A stretch of DNA of 64,000 bases, from positions 186,001 to 250,000 of the forward strand of contig NZ_JAESIY010000002.1 in the NCBI RefSeq assembly GCF_016757215.1, given 5' to 3'. Within the stretch, counting starts at the first letter, position 1, and each line of letters opens with the position of its first letter. This document shows, one piece after another, positions 9,365-17,269 of this stretch. A model generated the notes under the pieces. It worked only from the letters and a program-made list of their open reading frames with translations, was not told the origin of the DNA and did no database searches. This DNA is from Fulvivirga sediminis (lineage in GTDB: Bacteria; Bacteroidota; Bacteroidia; Cytophagales; Cyclobacteriaceae). The translations under genes were made by a program, and so were the position numbers.

Positions 9365-10440
9365 AAGATAATAATACTCCCCACATCATCATAAATAATA
9401 AAAGCCTGGACCTGAGTAACATTGGGTCCTTTGCTATTTCTAACCCTTTTGAAGCCTCCACGGTATCATTTATAGAAGAATGGCTCAGTGGTCAGCCTAT
9501 TTTTGAACTGCAAACTTCAGGCTCTACCGGTACTCCCAAGAAAATCAAAATCAAAAGGAGCCAAATGGAAGCCAGTGCCCGGCAAACCATGAAAGCGTTA
9601 GACATAAGCAAGGGGAATGCTCTCGTTTGCCTGGATACGACGTATATAGCAGGCAAAATGATGCTGGTACGTGCACTTATTCATCAAATGGACATCATTG
9701 CCGTAACCCCAGGGGCTAACCCCCTACAAGGCTTAACTACACCGCCTGATTTTGCAGCCCTGGTTCCATTACAGGTAGAAGCCATACTTACGGATGAACA
9801 CAGCAAAAAAATGCTTAACAGCATGAAAGCTATAATTATTGGAGGTGCACCTGTGAGTAATCACTTAGCAAAGCAAATAGAAAGCTTGCAAGTGGCTGCT
9901 TATGCTACTTATGGCATGACTGAGACGGTTTCTCATATTGCACTAAAACGCCTTAATGGGTTTGAAAAAAATGACACCTACGTTGCTTTTGATGAGGTAA
10001 AGCTCTCTCTAGACGACAGAGGCTGCCTTACCATACAATCAGCAGTAACAGATGGTGAGAAGATTATTACCAATGACATAGTAGATTTGAAGACCGAGCA
10101 TACTTTTGAATGGCTGGGAAGAATAGATAATGTTATAAATAGTGGAGGTGTAAAAATTCAAAGCGAAAAAGTAGAAAGAGTTATTGAAAAAATATTCAGT
10201 GAATTAGATATATCCAAGCGCTTTTTTATTGCGGGAATAGATGATAGTAAGCTAGGTAAAAAAGTAGTAATGGTGGTGGAATCTGAACACCCTCTGCCAG
10301 AAACAGAGATCAATGAACAGCTAAAGAAAATGGTGAGTAAATACGAAATTCCTAAACAGATCTTTTATATAGCCTCCTTCGCAGAAACAAAAACCGGAAA
10401 GGTAAATAGAGGGGTAATTTTAAAAGAGATAAACTTTTAG
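9361..10440 (+). CDS. menE: o-Succinylbenzoate-CoA ligase, short form
   Basis: An AMP-forming ligase of 359 residues that activates o-succinylbenzoate with ATP and CoA. The phosphate-binding loop LQTSGSTGTPKKIK, the A5 motif YATYGMTET, the hinge region WLGRIDNVINSGG and the C-terminal lysine motif KTGKVNRG are all present. It lacks most of the N-terminal subdomain of long acyl-CoA synthetases, which is usual for Bacteroidota MenE. The start is TTG, overlapping the stop of the preceding gene by 4 nt. MenC, which makes its substrate, and MenA are not in the window. Confidence 0.9.
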   Translation: MKDNNTPHIIINNKSLDLSNIGSFAISNPFEASTVSFIEEWLSGQPIFELQTSGSTGTPKKIKIKRSQMEASARQTMKALDISKGNALVCLDTTYIAGKMMLVRALIHQMDIIAVTPGANPLQGLTTPPDFAALVPLQVEAILTDEHSKKMLNSMKAIIIGGAPVSNHLAKQIESLQVAAYATYGMTETVSHIALKRLNGFEKNDTYVAFDEVKLSLDDRGCLTIQSAVTDGEKIITNDIVDLKTEHTFEWLGRIDNVINSGGVKIQSEKVERVIEKIFSELDISKRFFIAGIDDSKLGKKVVMVVESEHPLPETEINEQLKKMVSKYEIPKQIFYIASFAETKTGKVNRGVILKEINF

Positions 10441-10452
10441 GAAAGATCCGCA

Positions 10453-10483
10453 CACCTTGGCACTTCTGCAGTCCGCCAAGGTG
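10453..10483. terminator. Hairpin between convergent genes
   Basis: Perfect 9-bp arms CACCTTGGC and GCCAAGGTG enclose a 13-nt loop. It lies 12 bp after menE and before the convergent cold-shock-tail gene. No T-run follows on either strand, so the terminator role is only probable. Confidence 0.4.
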
Positions 10484-10520
10484 AACACGTTACAACAGAT
10501 CTTCCTACAATGATGGTTCA

Positions 10521-10706
10521 TTAATCTTCAGGTGGTGTGTCTACGATGTTTCCTTCATCGTCTACATAGGCAATCATTTCAGAAAGCTCCGCTCCTTTCA
10601 GGTTATTTTCCTGACGTTCTTTCTTCTTTTCCATTTTTGCCTTTTTCTTCATCTCTTTTTTCTTCTCTTTTTGCTTCTTGATAAAACTATTTTGCGATCT
10701 GCCCAT
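10521..10706 (-). CDS. Stand-alone N-terminal tail of Bacteroidota cold-shock protein, without the CSD
   Basis: From the ATG at 10706 the product is 61 residues: MGRSQNSFIKKQKEKKK, a long Lys/Glu helix, then EMIAYVDDEGNIVDTPPED and stop. This matches the N-terminal extension found before the cold-shock domain in many Bacteroidota CspA-type proteins (MGRSQ..F.KKEKEKKK ... MIAYVDE.G.I..TPPD). Here the nucleic-acid-binding domain with its RNP motifs is missing. The frame upstream is open to 10751, but MGRSQ is the family start. It could be a natural short paralogue or a truncated gene. The many charges suggest RNA or ribosome contact, but this is inference. Confidence 0.75.
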   Translation of the reverse strand: MGRSQNSFIKKQKEKKKEMKKKAKMEKKKERQENNLKGAELSEMIAYVDDEGNIVDTPPED

Positions 10707-11041
10707 AGGTATGATTTTAATTGAAAAATTGATTATCGGAGTCTCCGACAACCTGGAAAGAATAAAATCAAATACTTGAAATGCCCTGGATATGAATGAA
10801 AAGGCTAAGTATGTAGAATGACCGTTAATTACGTTCCAGATGCAAAAGTACCGCTTTAATTATGGAAGAACAATTATAAATCACTTTATTACCAGATAAA
10901 ATAAAAATAACTTACTTAACATAGCCGTAATATGTGTTTATACGGATTAGGTGCAGTTTTATATAAAAGCAAAAAAATTAAAGAAAGGAAAGGTATGCTT
11001 AGTCATTATGTGAATGCAATATACTGATATGCCTGCCACTG
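10707..11041. other. Intergenic, upstream of the cold-shock-tail gene
   Basis: AT-rich non-coding DNA. A 13-nt hyphenated palindrome TCGGAGTCTCCGA at 10736-10748 lies about 30 bp before the cold-shock-tail start and would fall in its leader or promoter. Nothing else is recognised. Confidence 0.35.
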
Positions 11042-11075
11042 GGTACCAGCTATAGACATTTCTGATGCTGGTACC
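11042..11075 (-). terminator. Hairpin after the small lipoprotein gene
   Basis: Perfect arms GGTACCAGC and GCTGGTACC are separated by 16 nt and lie 24 bp beyond the stop of the minus-strand lipoprotein gene. No T-run follows on the minus strand, so the function is tentative. Confidence 0.4.
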
Positions 11076-11099
11076 TTTGGAGTTCAATTTTGATAAAAA

Positions 11100-11450
11100 T
11101 TACTTTTTATCTCTGTAATCATAATCGCAATAAATCGCTAACATTTTATCACCTCTACCATTTTCTAAATATAGCATAGCTTTTTTCATGTGCTTCTCAG
11201 TGCCATCAGCATTAGCCACATCAAACTCTATTGAAACATCAATCATACCTGTTTCTCCGATTGGCGTTATTTCTCCTAATTGAAAGTTTTTAATTTCAGA
11301 GTTCTTAGGGATGGAATCATTCTCACAGTAGCCCGCTGCTATTTTTTCGTATACATCCTGCTCTATACGCTCCTCAAAAGACATCTTACCACAAGAACTA
11401 ATAAAAGCAGCTGCCCCCGCTATCATTACAACACAAAGTAACTTTTTCAT
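11100..11450 (-). CDS. Small lipoprotein of unknown function
   Basis: 116 residues. The signal KKLLCVVMIAGAAAF ends in the lipobox ISSC, so the mature protein starts at Cys20 and should be lipid-anchored. The mature part is acidic with alternating hydrophobic residues (MIDVSIEFDVANADG) that suggest a small beta-rich domain. Two further cysteines occur (GYCENDS and AIYCDYDY). I recognise no family. The gene stands alone, with AT-rich spacers on both sides and a hairpin downstream. Confidence 0.75.
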   Translation of the reverse strand: MKKLLCVVMIAGAAAFISSCGKMSFEERIEQDVYEKIAAGYCENDSIPKNSEIKNFQLGEITPIGETGMIDVSIEFDVANADGTEKHMKKAMLYLENGRGDKMLAIYCDYDYRDKK

Positions 11451-11786
11451 TTTTTTTATTTAAAATTTAATTTCTTATACACTAAATACTATTCCAAATT
11501 AGCTAGTAACCCAGCTGGGACATATGAAAGCATACTGCTTTAGCCAACTACCCTATAAATTTAAGCAGATGGATAATACATATTAAGCCTATAATTTGGC
11601 AGAAGAGCTTCATTATGGCATTACAAATGATTTACAACGTGGAATTAATTATAGAGCTAAAAGCAGTGATCTTAATCATCATTGAAAGCTGTCAACGACT
11701 TTCGAGGTGTTTAACCCATGTGCCAATAAACAATTTTCTTTAAGGAAGGAGTGTATCTGAGATGATTCCAGATGAATTGCGGATTA
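11451..11786. other. Intergenic stretch without a recognisable gene
   Basis: AT-rich DNA between the lipoprotein gene and the nitroreductase hairpin. It should hold the lipoprotein promoter on the minus strand. I found no RNA gene, repeat or coding frame. Confidence 0.4.
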
Positions 11787-11826
11787 TTTAAGAGTTCGCA
11801 CTCTAAGAAAACTACGAACTCTTAAA
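11787..11826 (-). terminator. Hairpin after the nitroreductase gene
   Basis: Perfect 12-bp arms TTTAAGAGTTCG and CGAACTCTTAAA surround a 16-nt loop. It lies 27 bp beyond the stop of the minus-strand flavoprotein gene. The bases after it on the minus strand are only moderately T-rich. Confidence 0.5.
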
Positions 11827-11853
11827 CTATTAAATGGCTTTCTTCAAATATTG

Positions 11854-12555
11854 CTATTGCTTTTCAGGATCCAGAATACCATCCAGATCACCTATGGGTT
11901 CAACGTCAAAATCAGTATCCTCGTTGGTCATCACAGTGATGAATCTTTCTTGAGGAATACGGAATTTTTTCATATTCACCGCCCAGTCATTCTCAGCATC
12001 TCTATATCCTAAAGGTAACATTACCACACTTTTGAAGCCTGTTCCTTCCAGCTTTAAAAGTTTGTCAAGCGTCTCTTCCGAAAAACCTTCCATTGGCGTA
12101 GCATCCACTTTCTGTTCTGCAGCAGCAGCCACAGCCAAGCCTAAAGATATATAGGCCTGCTTTGCAGCATGATGAGCTTGATACTCTTGCCCCAAAGCAT
12201 TAAACCTTGCCATAATAGTTTGCTTATAACGGTCCATAGTGCTATGAGGAAGGTCTCTTTCATCCATCATTTCATTAAACACTTCTGTAACCCTTTCATC
12301 AGTGTATCCGTCCCAAGCAGCCCAAATTAACACATGCGAACAATCTCCCACCTGACTTTGATTATAAGCCACCATTTGTATCTTTTCCAACAAAGCTTTA
12401 TCTGATACTACAATTATCTTATACTGCTGTAAGCCCGAAGAAGATGGGGCCAACCTAGAAGCTTCAAGTATATAGTCTAATTTTTCCTTCGGAATGCTTT
12501 TCCCGTTCATCTTCTTGGCCGCATAGCGCCAATTCAAATTCTCTACTAATGTCAT
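11854..12555 (-). CDS. NAD(P)H-dependent oxidoreductase, nitroreductase family
   Basis: From the ATG at 12555 the protein has 233 residues and begins MTLVENLNWRYAAKKMNGK, close to the start of NfsB/YdgI-type flavoproteins. EASRLAPSSSGLQQYKIIVV is the FMN-binding N-terminal block, and HAAKQAYISLGLAVAAAAEQKVDATPMEGF the second cofactor loop. These enzymes reduce nitro- and quinone compounds with NAD(P)H and FMN as homodimers. The frame is open to 12645, but that extra 30 residues has no family match. The gene is monocistronic. Confidence 0.88.
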   Translation of the reverse strand: MTLVENLNWRYAAKKMNGKSIPKEKLDYILEASRLAPSSSGLQQYKIIVVSDKALLEKIQMVAYNQSQVGDCSHVLIWAAWDGYTDERVTEVFNEMMDERDLPHSTMDRYKQTIMARFNALGQEYQAHHAAKQAYISLGLAVAAAAEQKVDATPMEGFSEETLDKLLKLEGTGFKSVVMLPLGYRDAENDWAVNMKKFRIPQERFITVMTNEDTDFDVEPIGDLDGILDPEKQ

Positions 12556-12707
12556 TGTTATAAAACTTTTATCATTTCCGATGACAAAGTTAAAGCAGTA
12601 GGATTTAAATATTGTTCTATTAACAAATGAGTTGTGAGAACACACTAAAAAACAATAAGGTTATCTGAATTAAAGTTTCAAGATTGGCTATATGGTTCAT
12701 TATCGCC

Positions 12708-12793
12708 CGTTCCCGCCAGCCATGCTCTACAAGGTGGTACTACTTCATATGATTAGGCTTACGGCCATCATTCCTCTATCTCCGGCATAGTTA
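12708..12793. repeat. Dispersed repeat B, short copy
   Basis: About 86 bp running from CGTTCCCGCC to the block CTATCTCCGGCATAGTTA. The same sequence opens the longer copies at 13538 and 18252, and its first 24 bp recur inverted at 20446. It has no coding sense and lies in the gap between the nitroreductase gene and the accessory block. Confidence 0.75.
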
Positions 12794-13018
12794 AAAGTGA
12801 TGAGGTGATTCAACGTCTCCTGTTTTGGACATTTGTAATCCCTCTGGTTATTAAGTTTGATGATAAGGATATTACAAATGCCGGCGAAGATAGCAATCGC
12901 AATATAATTGGGATCGAGCTCAAATTGCATCCCAAAACCTGCAAACCACCCGAATCTAAGCATTTAGGATTTGATATAGCAGTTGAAATACACTCTTCCC
13001 TCCTAGTTAGCGACTTTT

Positions 13019-13486
13019 TCACTCATACCATGACAAATATTTTCTTCTGTTAGCTCTTAATGTATCAAGGTAGAAGTTAACCGTCCAAAGATTCATAGAC
13101 TTGTCTTTTAAATCTATGATCAATGGCTTTCCATAATTCTTTCGTATCTCTATTTTGTCAATAGTTTCAATCTTTCCTAAGATCGCCACATCTGCAACCC
13201 CAACAGCTCCATCAGTTGTTAAGTAAACAGTTTTGTTTTGGATGCTATTAATTTTGATATCAATCGTATCATATGAATAGTCTGTCTCGAAAAAAATGTA
13301 AAGAGAGTCTTTACTTAGATATCTTTCAGTTCGTTTCTTTTCTCTTTCAGGGTTGTGATAATGTCTATCATCATTAAATTCAACTAAAATTGAATATTTC
13401 TCGCCACTCTCATTTTCTTTACTATTAGAAGAACAAGCAATAAAAATTGAAGATAGTAAGATTAGGCAGCTATTTATATGCTTCAT
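13019..13486 (-). CDS. Lipoprotein of unknown function
   Basis: 155 residues with signal KHINSCLILLSSIFI and lipobox IACS; the mature N-terminus is Ser/Asn/Glu-rich. The body alternates charged and hydrophobic residues (beta-rich) with no motif I know. It is the first gene of the minus-strand accessory block and is bracketed by dispersed repeats B at 12708 and 13538. Its neighbours do not suggest a role. The coding quality looks real: a signal peptide, steady codon use and a start just after a spacer. Confidence 0.65.
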   Translation of the reverse strand: MKHINSCLILLSSIFIACSSNSKENESGEKYSILVEFNDDRHYHNPEREKKRTERYLSKDSLYIFFETDYSYDTIDIKINSIQNKTVYLTTDGAVGVADVAILGKIETIDKIEIRKNYGKPLIIDLKDKSMNLWTVNFYLDTLRANRRKYLSWYE

Positions 13487-13537
13487 TTGAGTCTTTAGTA
13501 GATTCTAACTGAAATTTTATAAATGATTAATTCCTCT

Positions 13538-13755
13538 GTTCCCGTCATGCTCCGCATGGTGGTATTACTTCATATGATTAGGCTTACGGCCAACATTCCT
13601 CTATCTCCGGTATAGTTACTGAAGCGAATCTTCACCTAACCGGCCAGAGGCCCGAAGCCCGAAGCCCGAAGGCTGGTCGTAGCATCCGCTCAAATTCCTT
13701 TCTTGTTGGCTATTTCGGTCAGAGGGCCGCTGCGCTTAACCTACTACCAGTTGGG
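13538..13755. repeat. Dispersed repeat B, long copy with heptamer expansion
   Basis: About 218 bp shared with 18252-18455. The order is the CGTTCCCG..CATGCTC head, CATATGATTAGGCTTACGGCC, CTATCTCCGG, GAATCTTCACCTAA, GGTCGTAGC, then GGCTATTTCGGTCAGAGGG and CTACTACCAGTTGG. This copy holds three tandem GCCCGAA heptamers at 13650-13670, where the other copy has about one. Confidence 0.8.
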
Positions 13756-13830
13756 AGCATACAGAACTATTAATACCGATGCCCTGCTTCTCGGCACACT
13801 ACGTCGGGTGGTGTGTGAGGCGTACTCTGC

Positions 13831-13870
13831 CTCAATTTGAGTCAGATCCGTCTTATCGATTGGCGGTTCG
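13831..13870. repeat. Dispersed repeat C, right segment
   Basis: CTCAATTTGAGTCAGA, then CCGTCT.ATCGATTG and CGGT, lies immediately after the stop of the VOC/ABM gene. The same block lies just after the stop of the gene at 20597 (20542-20583). Both face the same way relative to the gene end. The core CTCAATTTGAG is itself a palindrome. Confidence 0.7.
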
Positions 13871-13874
13871 TTAT

Positions 13875-14555
13875 TTATTCAATATTGTTTGTTATGTAAC
13901 CATTCTCAAGTTCTACTAAGTCAAGTTTTACAAAATCTTGTAGATGTTTTGAGTTTAAATGGTCATTAAACGACTTTTCATTTTTAAAGCATTCCCAAAG
14001 AATTATTTTGCTTGGGTCGTCCCTCACTTGTTTAATGTCAAACGAAATATTACCACTTTCCAAAAGTGTCTTGCTTCTCAAATTTTTGAGTTGAGTAATA
14101 GCAAAGTCAATATTCTTTGAGTCTTTTATTTTTAAAATCCCTGTTGAATGAAATTTTTCCTCCTCTTTTTTGGGTTCTATTAAATCCCATAAATTACCGT
14201 ACAAATCTTCAAAAACGGCCACTGTACCATAGTCTTCATAACTTGGTCCTCTAACAATCTTTATTTTGTTGTCTATAAGGTTTTGATAGTCTCTTTTGAA
14301 ATTGTCAGTGTTTAAGAAAAGAAAAACTCGCCCACCTGTTTGATTTCCAATTCTGCTTTTTTGTTCTTCATTTACTCCTTTGGCTAATACTAAAGAACAT
14401 TCGTTTGCACCTTTCGGTCTAACCAAAACCCAACGTTTTGTGTCAGATAAAATAGTGTCCTCAATTAAGGTAAAATGCAATTTTTGAGTATAGAATTCAA
14501 TTGCTTTGTCGTAATCATCTACCACTAATGCGATATGAGTTAAATTCTGTTTCAT
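13875..14555 (-). CDS. VOC-family (glyoxalase-like) domain fused to an ABM-type monooxygenase domain
   Basis: 226 residues. Residues 1-125 are a vicinal-oxygen-chelate domain (LTHIALVVDDYDKAIEFYT at the start, EDLYGNLWDLIEP at the end). Residues about 135-220 resemble the small ferredoxin-like quinol-monooxygenase/ABM fold, with IILWECFKNEKSFNDHLNSKH as the typical strand-helix block. VOC proteins act on or bind small electrophiles; ABM proteins oxidise quinols. The pairing in one chain is uncommon, and the substrate is unknown. The gene is bounded by an attC-like hairpin (14608) upstream and repeat C downstream, so it may be a mobile cassette. Confidence 0.75.
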   Translation of the reverse strand: MKQNLTHIALVVDDYDKAIEFYTQKLHFTLIEDTILSDTKRWVLVRPKGANECSLVLAKGVNEEQKSRIGNQTGGRVFLFLNTDNFKRDYQNLIDNKIKIVRGPSYEDYGTVAVFEDLYGNLWDLIEPKKEEEKFHSTGILKIKDSKNIDFAITQLKNLRSKTLLESGNISFDIKQVRDDPSKIILWECFKNEKSFNDHLNSKHLQDFVKLDLVELENGYITNNIE

Positions 14556-14607
14556 TCTTTCTGTCAGAAAAGCTTGTATTTTTGCTGGTTCGATTTTTTT
14601 TTACAAT

Positions 14608-14745
14608 GACCGCCAACGCTTCGCCTCTATGAGTAGTTTGGCAACCCAAAACTCTTTGTTATCAATATACAAATAACTTAATTAATTGCTCCATTGTTGG
14701 CAAACCACAGCGCGCCAAATTACTTATGAGCGACTGTTGGAGGTC
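14608..14745 (-). other. attC-like imperfect hairpin
   Basis: Outer arms GACCGCCAAC and GTTGGAGGTC match at 9 of 10. Inner arms CTCTATGAGTAGTTTGGC and GCCAAATTACTTATGAG pair with two mismatches and one unpaired T. The AAC/GTT ends, the bulged base and the position 5 bp after the cupin stop are what an integron attC site shows, although the core does not fit GTTRRRY exactly. The loop is about 70 nt. Confidence 0.5.
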
Positions 14746-14749
14746 GTTT

Positions 14750-15160
14750 TTATTTTTCCTTTGTTTCTAATATTTCAGTCAAATCCTTTTCTCCATTTGT
14801 CAGGTAGTAGGCAATAAATTTCATTGGCTCTGTTTGTGAATAGTTATCGAAATGAATAATTTGGGTATTCGCAGGTTCATAAAATGTATCACCTGATTTT
14901 AAAAATTGCGGATTCTCTCCATCAATTTGAACTAAGCACGTTCCTGAAACTATTTGTCCAACAATCGGACATGGATGATTATGAAGGGGAGCGTTTTGTC
15001 CTGCCTGAAATTCAATTTCTACAATCCTAATCAATGAAACTTCTCGTTTCTCAACATTGATGTTTTGTAATTCATTTCTTACAATCTTGTTTTGTGCATT
15101 TATTTCCATAATTGAACCGACTAAAATTAGTACTAATGCAATTTTTGTTTTCATATTCAA
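14750..15160 (-). CDS. Exported cupin-domain protein
   Basis: 136 residues with a clear signal peptide (KTKIALVLILVGSIMEINA, then Q). The mature part is a small cupin. PLHNHPCPIVGQIVSG carries the His residues of cupin motif 1, and DTFYEPANTQIIHFDNYS is motif 2, so a metal site is likely. It is probably a periplasmic or lipid-face binding protein of unknown ligand. It lies 25 bp downstream of the Crp-type regulator gene on the same strand, so the two form an operon and the regulator may control it. An attC-like hairpin directly follows its stop. Confidence 0.8.
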   Translation of the reverse strand: MNMKTKIALVLILVGSIMEINAQNKIVRNELQNINVEKREVSLIRIVEIEFQAGQNAPLHNHPCPIVGQIVSGTCLVQIDGENPQFLKSGDTFYEPANTQIIHFDNYSQTEPMKFIAYYLTNGEKDLTEILETKEK

Positions 15161-15185
15161 CTTTTATTTGTTTATGGAAACAAAG

Positions 15186-15779
15186 CTATTTGCTTGTATG
15201 CTTTTTTTCATTGATGTAGGTTAAGGATTTCATTCTACTCAATGATTCTGGTTTTATGCCCAAATAAGAAGCTATGTGGTACTGTGGTACAATCTGCTCT
15301 ATATGCGGGTATAAGCCTAAAAGAAATTTATACCTATCGCTTGCTGAGTCCATCAATAAAGATGTTTCTCTTTTACACTTTTTTAAAAATAGGGAATCAG
15401 ATATGAATTTTCCCAGCTTATTATATTCTGGATTCAATTTAATCAATTTATTATAATCTGATTGATTTAAAATATAAACTTCCGATTCCGATAATGTTTG
15501 AATATATCCAATTGAAGGAGTTTGTGTCAAAAAACTTGTGTATGAACTAACTAAGGAGCCTGGCAAATAAAAATCAATATTGAATTCATTACCATCTTTT
15601 AAGATATACGAGCGAAGTGCTCCTATTTCTAAAAATCCAATAAATGAGCAAGTTTTTCCTTCTTTAATCAGAAATTCTTTTTTCTTAAAATGCACTTTCG
15701 TAAGGACCTTTTTTAAATCGGGATAATGTTCCTCTTTAAGTCCTATTTTATTAATCAATATATTTCTAATTGCTTCCAT
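15186..15779 (-). CDS. Crp/Fnr-family transcription regulator
   Basis: 197 residues. The N-terminal cyclic-nucleotide-binding-like beta-roll contains FLIKEGKTCSFIGFLEIGALRSYI. The C-terminal helix-turn-helix is recognisable in QYHIASYLGIKPESLSRMKS, the usual ending of Bacteroidota Crp regulators. The canonical cAMP-binding Arg/Ser pocket is not obvious, so the ligand is open. It leads a two-gene unit with the cupin. Directly upstream of its ATG lies an 84-bp repeat (15802) also found before the gene at 17258, which may supply its promoter. Confidence 0.85.
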   Translation of the reverse strand: MEAIRNILINKIGLKEEHYPDLKKVLTKVHFKKKEFLIKEGKTCSFIGFLEIGALRSYILKDGNEFNIDFYLPGSLVSSYTSFLTQTPSIGYIQTLSESEVYILNQSDYNKLIKLNPEYNKLGKFISDSLFLKKCKRETSLLMDSASDRYKFLLGLYPHIEQIVPQYHIASYLGIKPESLSRMKSLTYINEKKHTSK

Positions 15780-15801
15780 TGGGTCTTACTCCTGCATTAA
15801 A

Positions 15802-15885
15802 TTGTATATAACAAAACCGTTCAATTTGATTTATTATTTAGTTAAAATCAAAAAATTCCCTTACCCATTTTGGGAGGCAACAGCC
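15802..15885. repeat. Repeat D, copy 1
   Basis: About 84 bp running TTGTATATAACAAAACCG..TTCAATTTG, then TTATTATTTAGTTAAA, then CTTACCC and TTTTGGGAGGCAA.AGCC. The second copy is at 18163. Both sit directly upstream of a minus-strand start codon, so the element may provide a promoter or mark a cassette junction. Confidence 0.75.
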
Positions 15886-16405
15886 GCTAAATTGAAAGGT
15901 CGTAGCGGGTACAGTCTTTGGGATAATTAAAATATTGTATACGGGGTAGCTTATAGCTCGGCCAAATGGTCTTTCACAATGTGCCTATCTCCAGAATTCT
16001 GATGGGGTTGATGACTTACACCTTAAACGCCATTTAATTAATCGAGCTTTGATCCGACTTTATAAATTTACTATATTAACTAAATTCTTATGTTATCACT
16101 CTGGCCTTTTTTTGAGCCTAAGAATTAACTCATCGGTACTTCTCAAGAGGCTTTAAATGCCCCGCTTTTCGTAGGTTAAGCCTGCGGCCCTAAGACCTAT
16201 CATATGCAAAATAAGATAAGTGGATGGCTTAGCTACAATGTACAATCAGTATTTCAAGAAAGATAATGATTGCTTTAAGGAAAGAATTTGAGCGTCCGCT
16301 CAAGCTATATATGGATCGTAGCGGATGCTACGACCAGTCCGAGGGCCAAAGCCTCTAAAACCACTAACCAGCCATGAAATATACAGCATGTTGTGCTTAG
16401 TTTAT
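15886..16405. other. Gene-free spacer with a copy of repeat C
   Basis: About 520 bp between repeat D and the stop of the gene at 16406. It holds the 48-bp repeat C segment at 16292 but no coding frame. The rest is AT-rich and unrecognised. Given the neighbouring intervals, it could contain a decayed cassette. Confidence 0.45.
16292..16339. repeat. Repeat C, 48-bp segment identical to 20477-20524
   Basis: By eye the 48 bases match 20477-20524 without a difference. The segment contains the inverted pair TCCGCT / AGCGGA. Its end, TAGCGGATGCTACGACCAG, is the reverse complement of a block inside repeat B at about 13672. Confidence 0.85.
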
Positions 16406-17203
16406 TTATTCAGCTGTATGCCAGTTATGCATGACATATCTATCTTCATATTCAATAACATGCATTTTATCATTCCAATCTTTTCTCATCAAATATGCAT
16501 TTAAAGGAACTTTCAAGTCATTATTTTTCGATTTAATCTCATTAGTAACTTCCTCTATTTCACATAAGTCCATTGGTATGCAACTACCACTAGTTAAGTC
16601 ATATGAGTTGACATAGTCTAAATATGACAAACCTTCCCCCTCCAATTCGCCACAATTGACCCAAAATAAACATGAAACCCAAAAATCAAGCATCGTCTTA
16701 AATTGTGTTTTCAGTCCATAGTACATATCAGTTGCTTGATATTCATATTTCCCAATTTCAAGTACTTCAGGTTTTGGAGGAATTACTTCATCGTTAAATG
16801 AATCAAGAAAAGCCTTAATATGCATCGGCTCAATTTGACGAGGAGATTTAGTTATTTTCAAATCTTCTTTATCAGTTAATGTTTCTAAATAGTACCAGAT
16901 ATTTCGATTAATACTAAAAAAGTCTCTAATGAGAGTTACAATCTGTGGTTCTGAAAGTCCATGTGAAGATTCCCAGTTTGATTCATTTTGAATAAACACA
17001 CTAAATAAATTTCCTTTAGCATTCCAGACTTTTCTAAGTTTATACGATTTGTTGTCTGGTGATTTAATCGATTGATTTTTTTCAAAATCGGGACTTAAAT
17101 ATTCTCGTCTCCATAAATGCATTTGAATATCATCCAGCACTTTAGATTTCATCCATTCGTGAGATGCAAATTTACAGAGGCTATTGATTCTCCAATATTT
17201 CAT
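16406..17203 (-). CDS. Hypothetical protein, no family recognised
   Basis: 265 residues, soluble, rich in Trp, Tyr and acidic residues, with no signal peptide or membrane segment. Segments such as EPQIVTLIRDFFSINRNIWYYLETL suggest helices in a globular domain. I cannot place it in a family, and no catalytic motif stands out. The steady codon use and a normal start make it a real gene. It lies between repeat C (downstream) and an attC-like hairpin (upstream), the arrangement expected of a cassette. Confidence 0.6.
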   Translation of the reverse strand: MKYWRINSLCKFASHEWMKSKVLDDIQMHLWRREYLSPDFEKNQSIKSPDNKSYKLRKVWNAKGNLFSVFIQNESNWESSHGLSEPQIVTLIRDFFSINRNIWYYLETLTDKEDLKITKSPRQIEPMHIKAFLDSFNDEVIPPKPEVLEIGKYEYQATDMYYGLKTQFKTMLDFWVSCLFWVNCGELEGEGLSYLDYVNSYDLTSGSCIPMDLCEIEEVTNEIKSKNNDLKVPLNAYLMRKDWNDKMHVIEYEDRYVMHNWHTAE

Positions 17204-17224
17204 TTATTGCTCCGGATTAAACAC

Positions 17225-17269
17225 AGCGGTTAGTATAAGCGGTCGTTTTAATGCCACTTATACATTGCT
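17225..17269 (-). other. attC-like hairpin
   Basis: Arms GTATAAGCGG (17233-17242) and CCACTTATAC (17254-17263) pair at 9 of 10. Short outer arms AGC / GCT flank them. The loop CGTTTTAATGC is identical over 11 bp to that of the hairpin at 21166. It begins at the stop codon of the propeller gene and ends before the next gene. Confidence 0.45.

Noticed and set aside
11042-11075. Riboswitch or structured RNA leader
   Set aside because: It lies downstream of the lipoprotein gene, not before a gene, and is a simple hairpin.
12745-13053. Several short overlapping frames of 70-82 codons on both strands
   Set aside because: They cover repeat B and AT-rich spacer and overlap each other; no family similarity or signal seen.
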